Of a DNA stretch of 12,855 nt, positions 8,348 through 12,855 are shown piece after piece; positions within the stretch are counted from its first letter, which is position 1; each line of letters starts with the position of its first letter. Below the pieces are notes generated by a model. It made no database searches, had not been told where the DNA came from, and saw nothing but the letters and a program-made list of their open reading frames with translations. Both the position numbers and the translations under genes were made by a program. Location: NCBI GenBank assembly GCA_004325065.1, contig PITI01000413.1, positions 1 to 12,855 on the forward strand, written 5' to 3'. The stretch comes from Hamiltosporidium magnivora. Taxonomy: Eukaryota > Microsporidia > Dubosqiidae.

Positions 8348-8650
8348 GGGGGGGTGTTAGTATATTATTATGTGATATTTATAAATAGAGGGGTTTTAAG
8401 GTATATGTTTGGTAAAGGGGTGTTAATATTATGGAAATCTAACTAATAAAATAAGGGGCTTTAAGGTATGAAATAATTTAATGGGTAAAGGGGTTTTAAT
8501 ATACTATAAATACATTTAATAAAAAGGGGTGTTAAATCAGATACTTTTTTATTATATGATTATGGAGTTTTAATATATGAAATATTTGACAATTAAATTA
8601 ATGGGGTGTTACTATCTATAAAACATTCCATTGAAAAAAGAGGTTTTAAA
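8348..8650 (+). repeat. G-core array, about 37-bp period, nine units
   Basis: Nine cores begin at 8351, 8390, 8417, 8455, 8490, 8526, 8564, 8603 and 8640; the spacings are 39, 27, 38, 35, 36, 38, 39 and 37. Cores are GGGGTGTTA (8351, 8417, 8526, 8603) or GGGGTTTTAA and close variants (8390, 8455, 8490, 8564, 8640). They mostly alternate, so the true unit looks like a pair of about 66-77 bp. The second member of several pairs shares extra sequence: TTTAAGGTAT and a closing GGTAAA at 8390 and 8455, and TATGAAATA at 8455 and 8564. C is almost absent throughout. Spacing is not a multiple of three and stops are frequent, so the array is not coding. Units are old and diverged outside the cores. Confidence 0.75.
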
Positions 8651-11498
8651 TAAGCATTTTTTAAAAATAATATCACGTGTAATATCTTGGATCATTTTAT
8701 TATTAAATGTTGAGTCTGTTTCACAATCACAAAAATAATAATTTATTTCAAATTTTAAAAATCATACATTAATTTCCAGTACTTTTTGTAATTATAAATA
8801 CAAAAATCTACTTAAATTCTTTTCATAAGCCTTTTTCTTACATTTGTATCGTTTTCTTTTGATATTCTAAGAAATACAAATAAGCGAATCATACAGGAAA
8901 GAAAAAAAATACAGTTTATTTGTACATAAGTAACATTATAAATGAGCTTTTGATCATTAAAATTATATAATGAAGCGATGTTAGGTAAAAAAATACTCCT
9001 TAAGGCATGTACATTTATATTCTTAACCTTATTTCGTTCTTTACTAAAATTTATATTTCAGATCTTAAGAAAAGTCGCGAGAACATTTCAATAAACGTAA
9101 ATTATTTTTTATTCTTTTTGTTATGGCAGAAGTATATATTTTGTAACTGAATAACTGGGATTTGTTTTAGACGAATGATGATTATAATTGCATTTCTTTT
9201 CATAAAAGTCATAAATCTATCTCGAATTTCTACCGAGACGATATATAAAAAAACTTTAATTTATCCGCGTCTATTATATCAGATAGTCAATCTATTTTGC
9301 CAAAGGTTGTTTAAGATTTAAACACACATTTTTCCGATATTTTTTTTTAATCAAATAACTTAAATAGAATTCTTCATTAAATTAATTTATTCTGTATTGT
9401 AGGTATTTTTACTATTATTGCTTTAAATGTTTTAACTTATGGGAGCTGTTTTTTCGACGCTCTATGTTTATTTGTAGCGATCAATATCTATTTATTTAAA
9501 TGAAATCAAATTGTATTCTCGAAAACAAAAACTTTTAGTAATATTACGAATAAACTTCATATTGCGTCTTAAAATCTATGTTTCCTTTCTATAAGCTTTA
9601 TTCTTTCGATGATAGAAGGAAAAGGTTAATTGTCTCATGTCATTAATTTGCGGCTCAAAACAATCTAATGGTTGTCTATCTACAAAGCAATAAAAACCAA
9701 TTCAAATATAATTATTTGTTACATTTGCTGCTTATTTTTGTGTATTAGTAAGCCTGAAAGGAAACGTTTTACACCAATAAATTGCAAAGGTAATTCAAAC
9801 ATGCAGTTATTTGTTTACTTCTTGTGCATATGAAGAAGGTATTCTCTAATATTTTTCAAGAAAGCTTCGCCGTTAATATAGCATGCATCGCTGCACTATG
9901 AAATACACGTAAAACTTTGGGTCCTATATTTCCTTGTCTAAACTTGTACAAATTTCTGATAATTTTCTAAATAACGAATGGTTTAAATGTTAAAAAAAAA
10001 CCTTTTAACTTTAATACGCGTAGGTCATTAGTTTATATCAACTGAAATTGAGATTTTTTGTTGAATTAATCAATATCTGGGTAATATTTAACTTTTTATA
10101 GAATTATCACTTCGGCTTTTTTTTTCAAAATAAACATATTTTTGCTTGCATTATGTTATAATCAAACATTTCTAAGTTTTATGTGCCTGCACTTATATTT
10201 TTGATTTTGTGTAAATTCTCTTCATTCTTAGAAAAGTTTAAACTCGCAAATTCTACAAATTTTCTTCTAAAATATGAATATAAAAAAAAACCTAGATTAA
10301 ATGGCCAAAACTGTGATAAATTAATATAAGTCACTATAAAAAGTATTTTTTTGATAAATTTTTTGTTGCTTTATATTTTGCTTATTGTTTGCCTATTTTT
10401 TCGTTGTTTTTTTAACGTTTTTACTTTTCTTTCCAAATACGAATCTTCATCTAAATTTATTTTCGGGTTCTCTTATGTGGTTCTTTTGCTTACATATCAG
10501 TATTTTATTTTTCGTATTTACTTATTTAGAATCAGCTTTCTTGTTCTTAACTTTTGCAAAAATTTTTTGTTTTTTTTATTTCTAAGTTCGTCCAATAACA
10601 CACAATGAAGCTCTCTCCTTACTATTTAGGCAGTTGATCTTGATTTGAGTCTTCTATGTGAATAAAAAAAATTGATTTGACTGATTTTGAGGCATTCGAG
10701 TAGAATAAATGTCTACGCCACAGACAATTTCTAATATTTTATGATATTTTTTGAGATACATTGTCACTATAACTTTCTGTGTCAGATATGCGATCATTCT
10801 AACACTGTATTAATATATAAGATACCTCTACTTAGCCATGGTTTATATTTCAGTGTTTTTGGTTTTTATACTCTGTTATAAATATTGGAAATGATTCACA
10901 ATTCAATGAAATGATCTTTTCTGACTTCTGTCTAAAATAAATATATCGCATGTGGTTTCTCGAATATTTAGATAGGGTTTTCGATGTATTCTCATGATTC
11001 GGAAACACATGATTAAGAATTTAATAAAGCTATTGATTTCGTTTATCGTTTTTTTGGCTAAAATTAAATAGATTTGAAAGATTTGGTTAGCAATAATGAT
11101 TTTTTAACGTCTAACGTGGTCCTGCCGCGAATTATGTATTATTAGGCTGTTTAATGGTTTACGTTAATGGTTGCAGTATTTTATCTTTGCTTCTGTTTCT
11201 CATTATATAATTCTACTTTGGATATAGCAGATAACGGCTTCATTGAATTTACTGCTATTCTCTTTCTCTAACTTTTTTAGAGAATATTAACCCACAAAGC
11301 CCATTTTTTTGCATCACATAATTTTGAGAAAGGTTTTTTTATATTGTTTTGCGTGTATTATTGGCAGTTTTAACAAATTATAAGTTCTTTTTGGTAAATC
11401 TTTTTGGTTTACTTTTTATTTTTAGGATAATTTAGACAGGACAGGACAAGTTTTTTAGAATTAATGCTTTATAAAGTTATTAAAAACAATCATAACCC
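8651..11498. other. Long A+T-rich intergenic region
   Basis: I find no gene here. Two overlapping T-rich frames at 10351-10608 and 10385-10585 begin at TTG and encode F/L/I-rich strings, and I reject them. A 54-codon frame without ATG lies at 9669-9833 in slightly G+C-richer sequence and is not convincing. A triplet of near-identical pentamers (ACAGG, ACAGG, ACAAG) at 11436-11450 lies about 50 bases upstream of the pseudogene start. Confidence 0.45.
11496..11498 (+). promoter_or_regulatory. CCC start motif touching the ATG of the decayed gene
   Basis: CCC immediately precedes the ATG at 11499-11501. This is the same kind of start mark as at the nucleoporin gene and the reason I place the beginning of the pseudogene here. 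Confidence 0.4.
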
Positions 11499-12677
11499 AT
11501 GGTTTCGTTTCAAAACGATCTTTTGGCTACAGAAGATTTTCAACAATTTACAAACTCAAATTTAAAGGCTTGCTCTAAGCTCTCTTTAATAAAAGAACAA
11601 GGTTCTTAAGATTCTGCTCTAAAACGTATCGTATATTTCTACAATATTACATGCAGTGCATCATTTAATTAAAAGAAACCGGATTCAGTGTGTGTACGTC
11701 AGTTTAATAGGCAACCAACGATATTAAATGTAAATATTTGCATTAAAAATGTTTCTTGCATTTATTTTTGTGCATTAAATTGCCATTTCTTACTATTAGT
11801 TTGTTTGCACTTATGTATATTAGCAGCTTGTATTAGCACTTCTGTTCATCTTCTATCACTTACAGATGTTTTTAGCACTAACGATTTCTTGAATGTAGCA
11901 GAATTATTGAAAATTTTATGATTTGTGATTGTGTTCTTCAATTATCTCAAAATCAATAATCTTTATAGAATTCTTATACACATGTACCATAGATCTTAAT
12001 GTTATGTTTTTCATTGCAATTATCTTTATATCATCAAAGAACATGAAATATTGCCAGTCGATAAACAGCATTTGCATTTATAATGTATTAATATATTTCG
12101 GGTTAGTTTCAACTCCATAGAATAATTACTATGAAAAAAGAAAAAGAGGCATGGTATTATATTTAAATATATCACCATTAGAATATTTGTTAAAAAATTT
12201 TAAAGCCATATTAAAAAACACATTCTTTCTTTTTAAAATAATACATCAATCATATTTTCGATTTATTTGTATATATTTAGATTTTAAAAGCATGGAATTA
12301 ATTAGGCGAGGTTTTTCGACCATAATGATCAAATCTCATACAAGTTTCTTTAAGATTGTTTCCATATTCTTTGTAAAGAGTAAAGCTATCGTTAAAGTCT
12401 TTTATACGGGTTTTGTACATCACTAAAATTTATAATGGAAAATCCGAAAGTATATTTTTTTCTTACAAGAAGCTGATCGGTCTCTGTAGTTAGAATTTTC
12501 AACTTTAAAATGACATTTTTTGACCTTGATTCGGAATTTTTCTGACAGTATTCATGTTTTCTTTTAGAGCAGCCAGCGATAAAAGAATTTTACCGAAGAT
12601 GTTTTTTTTATATGCATTTCCATGCCAAAATGATAATTAAACGAGCTGTACTTTTCCGAAATAGAAATTCTGAATAG
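11499..12677 (+). pseudogene. Decayed protein-coding gene, leucine/isoleucine-rich product
   Basis: A CCC-preceded ATG at 11499 opens a frame of 36 codons to TAA (11607-11609), 20 codons to TAA (11670-11672) and 82 codons to TGA (11919-11921). The next frame (+1) is open from 11929 for 63 codons to TAG (12118-12120), then 101 codons to TAA (12424-12426). The first frame resumes with ATG 12435 and runs to TAG 12675-12677 with TGAs at 12474 and 12543. In DNA of this composition a stop is expected about every 11-12 codons, so runs of 82, 63 and 101 in a row on one strand are unusual. The first segment begins with a soluble-looking stretch (MVSFQNDLLATEDFQQF) and becomes Leu/Cys-rich; later parts are rich in I, L, F, K. 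All three stop codons occur, which argues against a recoded stop. The spacing of L and I, for example SVHLLSLTDVF, faintly recalls the leucine-rich-repeat proteins expanded in some microsporidia, but that is a guess. Choosing frames after seeing the stops inflates the signal. Confidence 0.45.
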
Positions 12678-12855
12678 CTTTAGTTTCTGCGATTTCTAGT
12701 CTAAAAACCAATCTATAATCCTATATATTAAATATGTTTGAAGTATCTGTATTCTAACTGCTACAAATTGAATTTATATCTGATAATTATTGACTTTTTC
12801 TTCATTTTTATTACATACTGTAGACTAAAAACTTAAACTATTATCATGACAAACC
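12678..12855. other. A+T-rich window end
   Basis: No feature is recognised. The decayed gene could continue here, but I cannot follow a frame. Confidence 0.4.

Noticed and set aside
8348..8650. Telomere-like GGGGTTTT repeats or G-quadruplex
   Set aside because: The cores are about 37 bp apart, not head to tail, and each has a single G-run, so neither a telomere array nor a local four-run quadruplex fits.
8348..8650. CRISPR-like array
   Set aside because: The conserved core is only about 10 bases, the spacers are A+T-rich and partly related to each other, and no cas gene is present in what looks like eukaryotic DNA.
8348..8650. Leucine-rich or other repeat protein on the minus strand
   Set aside because: Unit spacing is not a multiple of three and stops occur in the frames read.
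9669..9833. 54-codon open frame, Cys/Lys-containing
   Set aside because: It has no ATG at its start or C-run, and its length is within chance expectation.
10351..10608. Two overlapping membrane-like frames (85 and 66 codons)
   Set aside because: Both begin at TTG and overlap in different frames. The F/L-rich output is what long T-runs give in any frame.
1..12855. tRNA or rRNA genes
   Set aside because: I looked for B-box-like GGTTCGA words and cloverleaf arms and found no candidate with both halves. No rRNA-like conserved block was seen.

Overview
The window is very A+T-rich eukaryotic DNA, roughly three-quarters A+T by eye, with only one intact gene. That gene (7706-8332, + strand) encodes a 208-residue protein that I read as the C-terminal core of nucleoporin Nup54/Nup57. 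Its start codon directly follows a C-run (CCCC at 7701-7704), it has no intron, and a polyadenylation-type AATAAA lies 10 bases past the stop. A C-run touching the ATG, short intergenic signals and a shortened protein are microsporidian habits. The very low coding density (about 5% of the window) fits the large, gene-sparse microsporidian genomes such as Hamiltosporidium or Edhazardia rather than the compact ones. The genus is inference.

Layout from left to right. Bases 1-330 are featureless. Bases 330-790 are an island of much higher G+C, probably a mobile-element relic, with a weaker G+C patch at 895-1020. Bases 1020-5030 are A+T-rich spacer holding an inverted pair of G/C tracts (3214-3224 and 3570-3580), a fold-back repeat near 4480-4566 and a very doubtful coding trace at 1524. 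Bases 5030-5224 may be a short coding relic. Bases 5701-6285 hold two diverged copies of one G+C-richer repeat in opposite orientation, the clearest transposon-like signal here. Bases 7162-7250 are a 19-bp tandem repeat and 7410-7554 a pyrimidine-strand repeat. Then come a perfect 10-bp inverted repeat, the CCCC start signal and the nucleoporin gene.

Directly behind the gene, 8348-8650 is a G-rich array not explained by coding. It has nine cores of the form GGGGTGTTA or GGGGTTTTAA about 37 bp apart, largely in alternating pairs. Read on the other strand the cores (TTAAAACCCC, TTAACACCCC) closely resemble the TTAAACCCC that precedes the nucleoporin ATG.

Bases 8650-11498 are spacer. From 11499 to about 12677 I see a decayed protein-coding gene: a CCCATG start followed by about 390 codons' length that stays largely open across three segments, broken by stops of all three kinds and two frame changes. 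I cannot name its family with confidence; a leucine-rich, possibly LRR-like, protein is a guess. No tRNA, rRNA, CRISPR array or bacterial-type operon was seen.
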